DNA of 64,000 nucleotides. It comes from Alitabrizicola rongguiensis (lineage in GTDB: Bacteria; Pseudomonadota; Alphaproteobacteria; Rhodobacterales; Rhodobacteraceae). The position numbers were made by a program, and so were the translations under genes. Shown here in pieces: positions 43,172-52,408 of this stretch. The notes below the pieces were generated by a model. It had not been told where the DNA came from and did no database searches. It saw only the letters and a program-made list of their open reading frames with translations. The stretch spans positions 558,001-622,000 of the forward strand of contig NZ_JAKENF010000002.1 of NCBI RefSeq assembly GCF_021491355.1, read 5' to 3'. How positions within the stretch are numbered: position 1 is the stretch's first letter; each line of letters opens with the position of its first letter.

Positions 43172-43621
43172 TCAATGGCAGTTCGGATGAGTCCCGATGT
43201 CGTCGGCGCTGACGACACGGTTGTTGGCGTTGGTCACCTGGACACACTGGAGCGTCTTGGGATTGTAGTAGATCCCGTACAACGTGTCTCCGGACGAGAA
43301 TGAATCGACGTCGTTGAAACCGCGCGACATGATGACGTCGATGGCTTTGATCGAGTCCATCCCTTGCAGGTCCGAGATCTTCGCTTTCCCCGAGCTCGAC
43401 GGGGCGGCCTGACCCGCTGCGGGAGGAGTCATCGGCTGCCCGTCTTCCGCCGCCCGGCAACCCTTCTTGTAGGATTCTCCGTGCTGGTTCTGGTCGTAGC
43501 GCCCCTGAGAGCAGTCCTTGTATCCGCGTTCGTATTCGCGCTGAGAGACGGTCTTGGCCTGGCCAGCCGTGGCGAGGGCAATGACCATGACGGCGGAGAG
43601 AAGCGAAACGGCGGTGTTCAT
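43172..43621 (-). CDS. exported protein with C-terminal Cys-containing domain, function unknown
   Basis: A 149-residue protein with a signal peptide (to about residue 22, AGQAK). The N-terminal half has CSQGRYDQNQHGESYKKGCRAAEDGQ; the C-terminal 65 residues (DSIKAIDVIMSRGFNDVDSFSSGDTLYGIYYNPKTLQCVQV...GTHPNCH) form a compact repeat-like domain seen in secreted proteins that share the Gf..v....w.n..T..C pattern. Four cysteines could form two disulfides. No function recognised. Confidence 0.7.
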   Translation of the reverse strand: MNTAVSLLSAVMVIALATAGQAKTVSQREYERGYKDCSQGRYDQNQHGESYKKGCRAAEDGQPMTPPAAGQAAPSSSGKAKISDLQGMDSIKAIDVIMSRGFNDVDSFSSGDTLYGIYYNPKTLQCVQVTNANNRVVSADDIGTHPNCH

Positions 43622-43787
43622 GATGTGAATAGTCCCTTTGCACTACAGAATTGGCGCCCTGGGCCTGGGCACCACCGCTTTCCATGCGGACGATTGCGTC
43701 GGTGCGCTATCCAGATTGCGAAGCTTCGGGCGATTTCGCATTTCACCGGGCTGTTTGCGCCTCCGCGGCAATGGCCGGGCGCCCGGC

Positions 43788-44246
43788 TCAGGCTGTTTCC
43801 TTGACCGCCTCCATCGCCACATAGGTCGAGGTCGAGGCGACGTGGGGAAGGGCCGAGATGCGCTCGGCAAGCACCCGGCGATAGGACTGGATGTCGGTCG
43901 TGCGCACCTTCATCAGGTAATCGAACCTGCTCGCGATCATGTGGCATTCCTCGATCTCCGGCACGGCGAGCACCGCCCGGTTGAAGGCCTGCAGCGCCGC
44001 CTCGCGTGTGTCGGACAGCTTGACCTCCACAAAGGCCACATGCGCCTCGCCCATGCGTACATGGTCCAGAACCGCGCGGTAGCCGGTGATGATCCCTTGC
44101 TCTTCCAGCCGCTTCAGCCGAGCTTGAACGGGTGATTTGGAGAGCCCCACGCGCCGCGCCAGTTCCACCGCAGGAATCCGCCCTTCGGTTTCCAGCACCC
44201 GCAGCATGGCGCGGTCGAATTCGTCGAGGTCGAAGGAAGATGGCAT
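43788..44246 (-). CDS. putR: Lrp/AsnC-family regulator of proline catabolism
   Basis: A 152-residue Lrp-type regulator: helix-turn-helix RIPAVELARRVGLSKSPVQARLKRLEEQGIITGY and a C-terminal RAM ligand domain (VPEIEECHMIASRFDYLMKVRTTDIQSY). Divergent from putA, it corresponds to PutR, the proline-responsive activator of putA in Rhodobacter and Agrobacterium. ATG 44246 (MPSSFDLDEFD) is preferred over an upstream TTG. Confidence 0.88.
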   Translation of the reverse strand: MPSSFDLDEFDRAMLRVLETEGRIPAVELARRVGLSKSPVQARLKRLEEQGIITGYRAVLDHVRMGEAHVAFVEVKLSDTREAALQAFNRAVLAVPEIEECHMIASRFDYLMKVRTTDIQSYRRVLAERISALPHVASTSTYVAMEAVKETA

Positions 44247-44282
44247 CACCAATCACCTCAAAAACAGTCAAGGCGACCGCCG

Positions 44283-44300
44283 TTCCCGCATCATCGGGAA
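44283..44300. promoter_or_regulatory. candidate PutR site
   Basis: TTCCCGCATCATCGGGAA is a perfect six-base dyad with a six-base spacer, in the 104-base gap between divergent putR and putA. A further TTCCCG lies at 44313-44318. Lrp-type regulators bind such repeated dyads. Inference from position. Confidence 0.45.
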
Positions 44301-44350
44301 AATCGCCTGCGTGTTCCCGTGTATCCTGACCCAAAGCACAGGAGCCCGCA

Positions 44351-47300
44351 ATGCCCGCCAGCGCCACCCAGACTGACCCGTGGACCACCATCACCGCGGC
44401 CTCGTTGGCCGAGGAGAGCCCGCTTGTGCTGCGTCTGATCGAAGACGCCAGGCTCGACACCGAAGCCCGCGCCCGGATCAGCGCCGCCGGGGCCGATCTT
44501 GTGACCCGCATCCGCGCCTCGACCCGTCCGGGCCTGATGGAGGTCTTCCTCGCCGAATATGGGCTTTCGACCGACGAGGGCATCGCGCTCATGTGTCTGG
44601 CGGAGGCGCTGCTGCGGGTGCCGGACGCCCAGACGATGGACGCGCTAATCGAGGACAAGATCGCCCCGTCCGACTGGGGCCGGCACCTCGGCCAGTCTTC
44701 CTCGTCGCTCGTGAACGCCTCGACCTGGGCGCTTATGCTGACCGGGCGGGTGCTCGACGATCGCGAGCCGGGCGTCGTCGGCCATCTGCGCGCCGCTGTC
44801 CGCCGTCTGGGCGAACCGGTGATCCGGACCGCCGTCGCCCGTGCGATGAAGGAGATGGGCCGCCAGTTCGTGCTGGGCGAGACGATCCAGTCGGCCATGA
44901 CCCGCGCAGAAGAACTTGAGGCGAAGGGATATACCTACAGCTACGACATGCTGGGCGAGGCCGCCCGGACCGCCGCCGATGCCAAGCGCTACGAGGCGGC
45001 CTATGCGGCGGCGATCCGCGCCATCGGCGCCGCCGCCAAGGGCGACGACATCCGCGCCAATCCGGGGATCTCGGTCAAGCTTTCCGCCCTCCATCCGCGC
45101 TATGAGATCGCCAAGCGTGACCGGGTGCTGGCGGAACTCGTGCCGCGTGTCCTCTCCCTCGCCCGTCTCGCCAAGGAATCCCGCCTCGGCTTCAACATCG
45201 ACGCAGAAGAGGCCGACCGACTGGCGCTGTCGCTCGAGGTGATCGAGTCTGTCCTGTCGGACCCGAGCCTTGTGGGCTGGACCGGCTTCGGCGTTGTCGT
45301 TCAGGCTTATGGGCGCCGCGCCGGGGCGGTGATCGACTGGCTCCATGCGCTGGCCATCCGGCTTGACCGCAAGATCATGGTTCGGCTGGTGAAGGGCGCC
45401 TACTGGGATGCCGAGGTGAAGCGGGCGCAGGTGCTGGGCCTCGCCTCCTTCCCGGTTTTCACGCGCAAGCAGGCAACGGACGTGAGCTATATCGCCAATG
45501 CGCGCAAGCTGCTCGGGATGACGGACCGCATCTACCCGCAATTCGCCACCCACAACGCCCATACCGCTGCCGCGATCCTAGATATGGCAGAGGACAAGAC
45601 CGCCTTCGAATTCCAGCGCCTGCACGGCATGGGCGAACGGCTGCACGACCTCGTGCTGACCGACAACGGCACGCGCTGCCGCATTTACGCGCCCGTGGGC
45701 GCCCATCGTGACCTTCTGGCCTATCTCGTGCGCCGGCTGCTCGAGAACGGCGCCAACTCGTCCTTCGTCCACCAGATCGTCGATGCCGAGGTCCCGCCCG
45801 AGGTCGTCGCGGCCTGCCCGCTGAGCACGATGGAGGCGATGGAGCCAATCGCCAATCCGGCCATCCCGCCCGGGCCGCAGCTTTTCGCGCCACGTCCTAA
45901 CTCGACCGGCCACGACCTGACCGACCTGACCGATCTCGCTGCGATCGAGGCCGCGCGCGAACAGCATATGGACCATCCTTTCGAAGCGCGCCCGATCCTT
46001 GCCGGCCCCGCTTCAGGCGGAAAGCGGGCGGTGATCGCCAACCCGGCCACTGGCGCGGTTGCCGGCCATGTCCTGCCAGCGCTTCCCTCGGACGTGGATG
46101 CAGCCCTGTCTGTTGCCGAGCCATGGTCTGCTGCCTCCGCCGAACGAGCCGCCGTCCTGTCCCGCGCCGCCATGCTTTACGAGCAGAACCTCGGCCCGAT
46201 CTTTGCCCTTCTGGCGCGGGAGGCCGGGAAATCCCTGCCGGATGCGGTGTCGGAACTGCGCGAGGCGGTGGATTTCCTCCACTACTACGCTGTCGGGGCA
46301 AAAGCGCTAACCGCACCGGCGCGCGGCATCTTCGCCTGCATAAGCCCGTGGAACTTCCCGCTCGCCATCTTCACCGGCCAGATCGCCGCGGCGCTTGCCG
46401 CAGGCAACGCCGTTCTGGCGAAGCCCGCCGAACAGACGCCACTGATCGCGGCCCTCGCCGTGTCGCTCCTCCACGAGGCGGGCGTTCCCAAGACGGCCTT
46501 GCAACTCCTGCCGGGCGACGGATCGGTCGGCGCGGCGCTCACCCGCGATCCGCGCGTCGCGGGCGTCGCCTTCACAGGCTCCACCGAGACCGCCCAGATC
46601 ATTCGTCGCAGCATGGCCGACCATCTCGACCCGACCGCGCCGCTGATCGCCGAGACCGGCGGCCTGAACGCGATGATCGTCGACTCGACCGCGCTGCCGG
46701 AACAGGCGGTGCGCGACGTGCTGGCCTCGGCCTTCCAGTCGGCAGGCCAGCGCTGTTCGGCGCTGCGCTGCCTCTACCTGCAGGAGGATATTGCCGAAAC
46801 CGTCCAAGAGATGCTCTTCGGGGCGATGGACGAACTGACGATCGGTGATCCCTGGCACCTTGCCACCGACATCGGCCCGGTTATCGATACCGAGGCGCAG
46901 ACCGGTATCCGCGCCTATATCGAGGCCGCACGGGCCGAGCGCCGGGTGCTGAAGGAGCTTCACGCGCCCCGCAAGGGCACCTTCATCCCGCCAACCGTCC
47001 TGCGCGTGAAGGGCATCGAGGACATGCCGCGCGAGATCTTCGGCCCTGTCCTTCACATCGCCACCTTCCGCGCCGCGGATCTGGACAAGGTGGTCTCGGC
47101 GGTCAACGCCACCGGCTACGGGCTGACTTTCGGGCTGCATACGCGCATCGACGACCGGGTGCAGCGCATTGTCGAAGGCGTCCATGCCGGCAACCTCTAT
47201 GTCAACCGCAACCAGATCGGCGCGGTCGTCGGCAGCCAGCCCTTCGGCGGCGAGGGCCTGTCGGGCACTGGCCCCAAGGCGGGCGGCCCGAACTATCTGC

Positions 47301-47800
47301 CCAGGTTTACCCGCGGCGCAGCCGATCCCGCGCTGGATGACGGCACGGCCACCACTGCCACCGTCGCGCAAGACGCCATCAAGGCCGCTGCGGCAGAGGC
47401 CCGGGCTGACGAGACACTGGAGCTTCCCGGCCCGACCGGCGAGTCGAACCGCCTCACGCTCTCGGCCCGCGCGCCGGTTCTTTGCCTTGGCCCCGGTCGT
47501 GCAGCCGCAGAGCAGCAGGCGCAGGCGATCCGCGCGTTGGGCGGGTCGGCCGCCCTTGCGCCCGGTTTGCCACCGGAAGCGCTGGCAACGCTCACCGGCT
47601 TCTCTGGCGCGCTGCACTGGGGCAGCCCTGAACAAGCCCGGCCCTATGCACAGGCACTGGCGGGGCGGCATGGTCCTATCCTGCCTCTGATCGGAGGGAT
47701 GCCCGACCGGTGCCACGCGCAGCTGGAACGTCAGGTCTGCATCGACACGACAGCGGCGGGCGGCAACGCGCGGCTTCTGTCCGAGGCCGCCGAGACTTGA
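44351..47800 (+). CDS. putA: bifunctional proline dehydrogenase / L-glutamate gamma-semialdehyde dehydrogenase
   Basis: An 1149-residue enzyme that oxidises proline to glutamate. The FAD-dependent proline dehydrogenase domain spans about residues 20-490 (VRLVKGAYWDAEVKRAQ, FATHNAHTAAAILDMA, FEFQRLHGMGERL). The NAD-dependent aldehyde dehydrogenase domain follows (FACISPWNFPLAIF, IAETGGLNAMIVDST with Glu, SAGQRCSALRCLYL with the nucleophile Cys), and then a C-terminal extension. It lacks the ribbon-helix-helix DNA-binding start of E. coli PutA, so control is left to PutR. Confidence 0.96.
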   Translation: MPASATQTDPWTTITAASLAEESPLVLRLIEDARLDTEARARISAAGADLVTRIRASTRPGLMEVFLAEYGLSTDEGIALMCLAEALLRVPDAQTMDALIEDKIAPSDWGRHLGQSSSSLVNASTWALMLTGRVLDDREPGVVGHLRAAVRRLGEPVIRTAVARAMKEMGRQFVLGETIQSAMTRAEELEAKGYTYSYDMLGEAARTAADAKRYEAAYAAAIRAIGAAAKGDDIRANPGISVKLSALHPRYEIAKRDRVLAELVPRVLSLARLAKESRLGFNIDAEEADRLALSLEVIESVLSDPSLVGWTGFGVVVQAYGRRAGAVIDWLHALAIRLDRKIMVRLVKGAYWDAEVKRAQVLGLASFPVFTRKQATDVSYIANARKLLGMTDRIYPQFATHNAHTAAAILDMAEDKTAFEFQRLHGMGERLHDLVLTDNGTRCRIYAPVGAHRDLLAYLVRRLLENGANSSFVHQIVDAEVPPEVVAACPLSTMEAMEPIANPAIPPGPQLFAPRPNSTGHDLTDLTDLAAIEAAREQHMDHPFEARPILAGPASGGKRAVIANPATGAVAGHVLPALPSDVDAALSVAEPWSAASAERAAVLSRAAMLYEQNLGPIFALLAREAGKSLPDAVSELREAVDFLHYYAVGAKALTAPARGIFACISPWNFPLAIFTGQIAAALAAGNAVLAKPAEQTPLIAALAVSLLHEAGVPKTALQLLPGDGSVGAALTRDPRVAGVAFTGSTETAQIIRRSMADHLDPTAPLIAETGGLNAMIVDSTALPEQAVRDVLASAFQSAGQRCSALRCLYLQEDIAETVQEMLFGAMDELTIGDPWHLATDIGPVIDTEAQTGIRAYIEAARAERRVLKELHAPRKGTFIPPTVLRVKGIEDMPREIFGPVLHIATFRAADLDKVVSAVNATGYGLTFGLHTRIDDRVQRIVEGVHAGNLYVNRNQIGAVVGSQPFGGEGLSGTGPKAGGPNYLPRFTRGAADPALDDGTATTATVAQDAIKAAAAEARADETLELPGPTGESNRLTLSARAPVLCLGPGRAAAEQQAQAIRALGGSAALAPGLPPEALATLTGFSGALHWGSPEQARPYAQALAGRHGPILPLIGGMPDRCHAQLERQVCIDTTAAGGNARLLSEAAET

Positions 47801-47831
47801 CGCCCCCTTTCGGATCGGGAACGCTGAACCC

Positions 47832-48572
47832 ATGTTCCCGATCCGCGATCACAACCCGTCTGGCCGCACGCCCTACGTGACCTACACCCTGATCGCGATG
47901 AACATCGTGATCTTCCTGCTCTATTGGCCGCGCCTGACCTCTGACTATGCGGCGGCCGTGTTCTTCGATCACTGGGGACTCGTGCCGCTCTATGTGATGG
48001 AGGGGCACGATCTGCATGGCATCCTGACCTCTATGTTCCTGCATGGCGGCTGGATGCACCTGATCGGCAACATGCTGTTTTTGCACATCTTCGGCGACAA
48101 CATGGAAGACGAGATGGGCCATCTGGGCTTTCTCGCCTTCTACCTCGCCAGCGGCCTTGCCGCTGCCGCCTTGCAGATCGTCGCGGACCCCTATTCGCGC
48201 ATCCCGATGGTCGGCGCATCAGGGGCAATCGCCGGGGTCATGGGGGGCTACCTGCTCTTGTTCCCCAAGGCGCGGGTGGACGTGTTCATCTTCTTCGTGG
48301 TGTTCTTCAAAGTCTTCCCCGTGCGTGCCTGGCTGATGCTTGGGCTGTGGTTCCTGATCCAGATCGGCAGCGGGGTGATCACCTCGCCCGCCGAAGGCGG
48401 GGTCGCCCATTGGGCTCACGCCGGCGGCTTCATCGCCGGGGTGGCGCTGACCTTGCCGCTATGGCTGCGCCTAGGCGGGCGGACCTTCTGGGACCGGACC
48501 AAAGGCCTGCCGCCCCATCCGGCCATCACCTATGCCAACAGCCGCGTTCCGATCGTGAGGCGGCGCAGATGA
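47832..48572 (+). CDS. rhomboid-family intramembrane serine protease
   Basis: A 246-residue membrane protease with about six helices. The Ser nucleophile lies in MVGASGAIAGVMGGY, the catalytic His in VAHWAHAGGFIAG, and FLHGGWMHLIGNMLFLHIFGDNME is the family's L1/TM2 signature. It cleaves single-pass membrane substrates. Its stop overlaps the ATG of the next gene (ATGA). Confidence 0.92.
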   Translation: MFPIRDHNPSGRTPYVTYTLIAMNIVIFLLYWPRLTSDYAAAVFFDHWGLVPLYVMEGHDLHGILTSMFLHGGWMHLIGNMLFLHIFGDNMEDEMGHLGFLAFYLASGLAAAALQIVADPYSRIPMVGASGAIAGVMGGYLLLFPKARVDVFIFFVVFFKVFPVRAWLMLGLWFLIQIGSGVITSPAEGGVAHWAHAGGFIAGVALTLPLWLRLGGRTFWDRTKGLPPHPAITYANSRVPIVRRRR

Positions 48573-48928
48573 AGGGCACCTGCCACTGCGGTGCGGTCGA
48601 GATCGAGGTGACGCTGTCTGATGGCTTTGCCACCGCCAGGCGCTGCGACTGTTCCTACTGCCGGCGCCGCGGCGCGATCGTTGTCTCGGCCAGGCTCGAG
48701 GATCTGCGGGTGGTGAAGGGGGCCGACACCCTGACGCTCTATCAATGGGGCACGAAGACCGCCAAGCACTGGTTCTGCAGGACCTGCGGCATCTACACCC
48801 ACCACCAGCGCCGCTCGAACCCCAACGAATTTGGTATCAACGTCGCGATCCTCGAGGGCATCAATCCTCGCGATCTGGGCGATGTTCCCTGGGCCGACGG
48901 GGTGAACCATCCATCAGATCGCGGCTGA
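48569..48928 (+). CDS. GFA-family (glutathione-dependent formaldehyde-activating-like) zinc protein
   Basis: A 119-residue protein with the zinc-binding cysteines of the GFA family: CHCGAVEIEV, CDCSYCRRRGA and FCRTCGIYTHHQRRSNPNEFGINV. GFA-type proteins bind zinc and glutathione-like thiols; for most members no reaction is proven. Translationally coupled to the rhomboid gene by ATGA. Confidence 0.85.
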   Translation: MKGTCHCGAVEIEVTLSDGFATARRCDCSYCRRRGAIVVSARLEDLRVVKGADTLTLYQWGTKTAKHWFCRTCGIYTHHQRRSNPNEFGINVAILEGINPRDLGDVPWADGVNHPSDRG

Positions 48929-48965
48929 GCGTCGCAAAGCCACGTCCCCGCAAACTGGAGCCCTC

Positions 48966-49430
48966 ATGGAACACGCCTACATCTCGCGGATCGTCTGGAC
49001 CGGAAACCGGGGAACGGGCACCTCGGGCTATCGCGCCTATGATCGGACCTGGGATATCGCGGTGCCGGGCAAGGCGGTTGTTCCCTGTTCGAACGACCCG
49101 CTTCTCGGCGGCGATCCGGGAAAGATGAACCCGGAGGATCTGCTGCTCTCGGCTTTGTCGGCCTGCCACATGCTGTGGTATCTGCACTACGCTGCGGATG
49201 CCAGGATCATCGTCACACGCTACGAGGACAAGCCCATCGGCATCGGCGAGGTATCTGCAGGTGGTGCAGGTCGCTTTTCGGCAGCGACCTTGCGGCCGCA
49301 CATTGCACTGCGGGCCGGCGCCGACCTGCAGGAGGCCGAGGCCATCCACCACCGCATCCACGAGGTGTGCTTCATCGCGCGGTCAGTGAATTTCCCTGTC
49401 CGCTATGAACCGACCTTCGAGGTTGTCTGA
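48966..49430 (+). CDS. OsmC/Ohr-family protein
   Basis: A 154-residue OsmC-fold protein. The two redox cysteines appear in LSACHMLWYLHYAADA and IHEVCFIARSVNFPV, as in organic-hydroperoxide-reducing OsmC/Ohr proteins. GDPGKMNPEDLLLSALSACH is the conserved loop. It likely removes organic peroxides with thiol reductants. Confidence 0.88.
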   Translation: MEHAYISRIVWTGNRGTGTSGYRAYDRTWDIAVPGKAVVPCSNDPLLGGDPGKMNPEDLLLSALSACHMLWYLHYAADARIIVTRYEDKPIGIGEVSAGGAGRFSAATLRPHIALRAGADLQEAEAIHHRIHEVCFIARSVNFPVRYEPTFEVV

Positions 49431-49448
49431 AGGTAGAAAGGCTCTGCG

Positions 49449-50237
49449 TCACTCGCCGCGGATGATCTTGCGGAAGCTTTCGAAGAGTTCGCCATTTCCG
49501 ACGATCACCGCGCCTTTTTCCATCGGATCGTCGCCTTCGCGGATCGCCGAGGCGAAGCCACCCGCCTCGCGAACAATCAGCAGTCCCGCCGCCATGTCCC
49601 AAGCGTTGATGCCGCGCTCCCAGTAGCCATCATAACGGCCTGCAGCAACATACGCGAGGTCGAGCGCAGCCGCCCCCCAACGCCGCACTCCGGCGCAGGC
49701 CGGCATCAACCGCGCCAGGTCCTGAAGCGTCGCAGGCAGCGTGGTGCGCCCGCCAAAGGGCACGCCGGTGGCAAAGATCGCCTCGATCATGTGACGGCGC
49801 CCTGACACGCGGATACGCGTGTCGTTCAGCCAAGCTCCGGCGCCCTTCTCGGCGACGAACATCTCGTCCTTCGCCGGATCATAGACCACGCCCGAAACGA
49901 TCTCGCCCTTGTGCTGAAGCGCGATAGACACCGCCCAATGCGGCAGGCCGTGCAGGAAATTGGTGGTCCCGTCCAGCGGATCGACGATCCAGCGCCGGGT
50001 CGGATCCTCGCCGTCCTGCCCGCCGGTTTCCTCGCCCAGCCAGCCATAGGTGGGGCGCCCGCCAAGGAGTTCTTCCTTGATGATCCGTTCGGCCTCGCGA
50101 TCCGCGCGCGAAACGAAATCGCCCGGACCCTTGGACGACACCTGAAGGTTCTCGACCTCGCGGAAATCCTTCACGAGGCTGCGGCCCGCCTTCCGTGCGG
50201 CCTTGATCATCAGGTTGAGGTTGGCGCTGCCCTGCAT
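49449..50237 (-). CDS. inositol monophosphatase family protein
   Basis: A 262-residue Mg2+-dependent phosphatase: WIVDPLDGTTNFLHGLPHWAVSIAL is the metal-binding core, WLGEETGG supplies further acidic ligands, and NAWDMAAGLLIVREAGG is the C-terminal signature. ATG 50237 starts MQGSANLNLMIKAARKAG, the common IMPase/SuhB N-terminus, although the frame is open further up. It may act on inositol phosphates or, like SuhB, in rRNA transcription. Confidence 0.9.
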   Translation of the reverse strand: MQGSANLNLMIKAARKAGRSLVKDFREVENLQVSSKGPGDFVSRADREAERIIKEELLGGRPTYGWLGEETGGQDGEDPTRRWIVDPLDGTTNFLHGLPHWAVSIALQHKGEIVSGVVYDPAKDEMFVAEKGAGAWLNDTRIRVSGRRHMIEAIFATGVPFGGRTTLPATLQDLARLMPACAGVRRWGAAALDLAYVAAGRYDGYWERGINAWDMAAGLLIVREAGGFASAIREGDDPMEKGAVIVGNGELFESFRKIIRGE

Positions 50238-50385
50238 GGCGATCGGCTCCGGTTTGTCAGGGCGTGCGTATAGGCGGGATGGGGTGGGAAGGAAAGGGGG
50301 ACGGTGCTGGTTGGAACCACCTAGCCCTTGGAGGAGATTCACAAATGGCCTAATGATGGGTTGTCCGTCCCAAGGAGTTTCATCA

Positions 50386-50829
50386 ATGAAATCGACAGTA
50401 CTCGCCCTTCCTCTCGTTGCTTGTGCCGCACTGGCGGCCTGTGTGCCGACGACGACCGCCACCACCTATCCCGCGGTCGCGCAGCAGACTGTCTTCGACG
50501 GCACGATCACCAACGTCCAGCAGGTCGTCCAAACCAATCCGAACAGCCAGATGGCCGGCGCGGTTGTCGGCGGCATTGCCGGCGGGCTCATCGGCAACCA
50601 GTTCGGCAACGGGACCGGCAAGGACGTGATGACTGGCCTTGGCGCTGCTGCAGGGATGGCTGCCGGTTCGAACATGGCCGCCGCGAACTCGCGCACGACA
50701 GCGCTGCAATGGACCGTACGTCTGGACGACGGGCGCTCGATTGCAGTGGTCCAGAACCAGAACTTCAAGGTCGGACAGCGCGTGAAGGTTCAGTTCACCG
50801 GCAACGGTGGCGCGCGGATCATCGGCTGA
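50386..50829 (+). CDS. glycine-zipper outer-membrane lipoprotein (SlyB/17-kDa antigen-like)
   Basis: A 147-residue lipoprotein with lipobox LAAC at residues ~16-19, a threonine-rich linker, a glycine zipper (MAGAVVGGIAGGLIGNQFGNGTGKDVMTGLGAAAGMAAGSNMA) and a C-terminal beta domain (LQWTVRLDDGRSIAVVQNQNFKVGQRVKVQF). This is the SlyB/17-kDa surface antigen plan. CAAGGAG precedes the ATG. Confidence 0.87.
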   Translation: MKSTVLALPLVACAALAACVPTTTATTYPAVAQQTVFDGTITNVQQVVQTNPNSQMAGAVVGGIAGGLIGNQFGNGTGKDVMTGLGAAAGMAAGSNMAAANSRTTALQWTVRLDDGRSIAVVQNQNFKVGQRVKVQFTGNGGARIIG

Positions 50830-50869
50830 TCCGCGACGGCGGATGGCGCGCCGGCCAGTGGGCGGCGCG

Positions 50870-52081
50870 CTATTCCTTTCTATCCGGGCGATGGCGCGAC
50901 AGCCAGACCAGCCCCATCAAGCCCAGGGCGGTCACCAGCGCAGCAAGTCCGAAGGTCGCCTCGGCGCCATGTGCCTGCCAGATCAGGCCGGACGCGAAGT
51001 TTCCAACCAGGACGGCCACTCCCCCCGCCAGATTGAACAGGCCAAAGGCCGTTCCCCGCAGGTCCCGCGGCGCCGTATCGGCGACAAGCGTGGCAAGCAA
51101 TCCCTGCGTCAAGCCCATGTGCAGTCCCCACAGCGCGATCCCTGCCCAGATGACCGGCAGCCCGCCGTCAAGGGCCAGCACCAGATCCGACAGGGCCAGA
51201 ACCGCGAAGCCCAGCATCAGCAGGCCCTCGCGCCCGATCCGGTCCGACAGAATTCCTACCGGATAGGCGGTCAGCGCATAGACGAGGTTAAGAACCACGA
51301 GAACGAGCGGAGACAAGGCAATGGCCAGACCCGCATCGCAGGCCCTCAGGATCAGGAACGCTTCGCTGATCCGCGCGAGGGTGAAGACCAGCGCCACGGC
51401 CACTACCCGCCAGAAGGCCCCGGGCAAACGGGCAAGTTCCGCGCGATGCAGCGGAAACCGTGCGGTTCTGGCGGGCCGGGCGGTACGCGGTTCCTTCACC
51501 GCGACGACAAGCACCAGCACCGACAACGCAGCAGGGATTACGGCCACCCAGAAGACTGTGCGGAAGTTCCCGGCCCAAAGCGCCATCAAGCCGATCGCCA
51601 GCAGCGGCCCGAGAAAGGCGCCAACCGTGTCGAGAGACTGGCGCAATCCGAAGGCCGCGCCTCGCAGCTCTGGCGGCGCGAGGTCGGCCACAAGCGCGTC
51701 TCGCGGCGCTCCTCGGATGCCCTTGCCGACGCGGTCGATGAACCGCGCGGCAACAACCCAACCCAGACTGCCCGCCAACGGAAAGACCGGCTTGGTGAGC
51801 GCGGCAAGGCCATAACCGACGACGGCCAGCCCTTTTCTGCGCCCAAGCCAGTCGGACAACGTCCCCGAGAACACCTTGACGATCAGCGCCGTCGCCTCGG
51901 CGATGCCCTCGATAAGCCCGACCGCGGCGTAGCCTGCACCGAAGACCGTCACGAGGTAGACGGGCAGCAGGCCGTGGATCATCTCTGAGGAGACATCCAT
52001 CAGGAGCGAGACGAGACCGAGCGCCCAGATCCCGCGAGGAAGGCGCATGCGGCTGGCGCTGATGGTGCGATCGTTTTCCAT
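50870..52081 (-). CDS. MFS transporter
   Basis: A 403-residue transporter with about 12 helices. Loop 2-3 motif SGTLSDWLGRRKGLAVVGYG and RFIDRVGKGIRGAPRDALVADLAPPELRG are typical of a family of MFS proteins related to arabinose/drug exporters (YfcJ/tetracycline-like). ATG 52081 is chosen from a much longer open frame because the preceding residues are not membrane-protein-like. Substrate unknown. Confidence 0.85.
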   Translation of the reverse strand: MENDRTISASRMRLPRGIWALGLVSLLMDVSSEMIHGLLPVYLVTVFGAGYAAVGLIEGIAEATALIVKVFSGTLSDWLGRRKGLAVVGYGLAALTKPVFPLAGSLGWVVAARFIDRVGKGIRGAPRDALVADLAPPELRGAAFGLRQSLDTVGAFLGPLLAIGLMALWAGNFRTVFWVAVIPAALSVLVLVVAVKEPRTARPARTARFPLHRAELARLPGAFWRVVAVALVFTLARISEAFLILRACDAGLAIALSPLVLVVLNLVYALTAYPVGILSDRIGREGLLMLGFAVLALSDLVLALDGGLPVIWAGIALWGLHMGLTQGLLATLVADTAPRDLRGTAFGLFNLAGGVAVLVGNFASGLIWQAHGAEATFGLAALVTALGLMGLVWLSRHRPDRKE

Positions 52082-52194
52082 GTGCCGGACCCTGTCACGC
52101 CCGGACGTCGGCGTCCATTGCCGGGCGTTCACCTTGTCGGGGCAGCGCTTTTCCGGCAAGAAGTCCGGGAATAGTGTCAAGCGGGAGCATCGCG

Positions 52195-52359
52195 ATGGAT
52201 TACAGCAAGTCGGGAAATTCCTCGCAGCGCAAGAACGCACCGAAACATCAGGAGCACAATGCCAAGGGTACGGCGAAGAACCCGTATGGCCAGACGCCAC
52301 CCAAAACCGAGCTCCTGGCCAAGCTGAAGGCGGCGGCCGAAGCAAAGAAAAAGGGCTGA
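52195..52359 (+). CDS. small basic protein of unknown function
   Basis: A 54-residue, lysine-rich, probably unstructured protein (MDYSKSGNSSQRKNAPKHQE... ELLAKLKAAAEAKKKG). The ATG follows GCGGGAG seven bases upstream and lies on a divergent promoter region with the MFS gene. Such small Lys-rich proteins occur in Rhodobacterales without known function. Confidence 0.6.
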   Translation: MDYSKSGNSSQRKNAPKHQEHNAKGTAKNPYGQTPPKTELLAKLKAAAEAKKKG

Positions 52360-52408
52360 CCGCAGCCTGCCGCTGACCACCATTACCCTGGCAGAAAGGG
52401 CGTCCATC

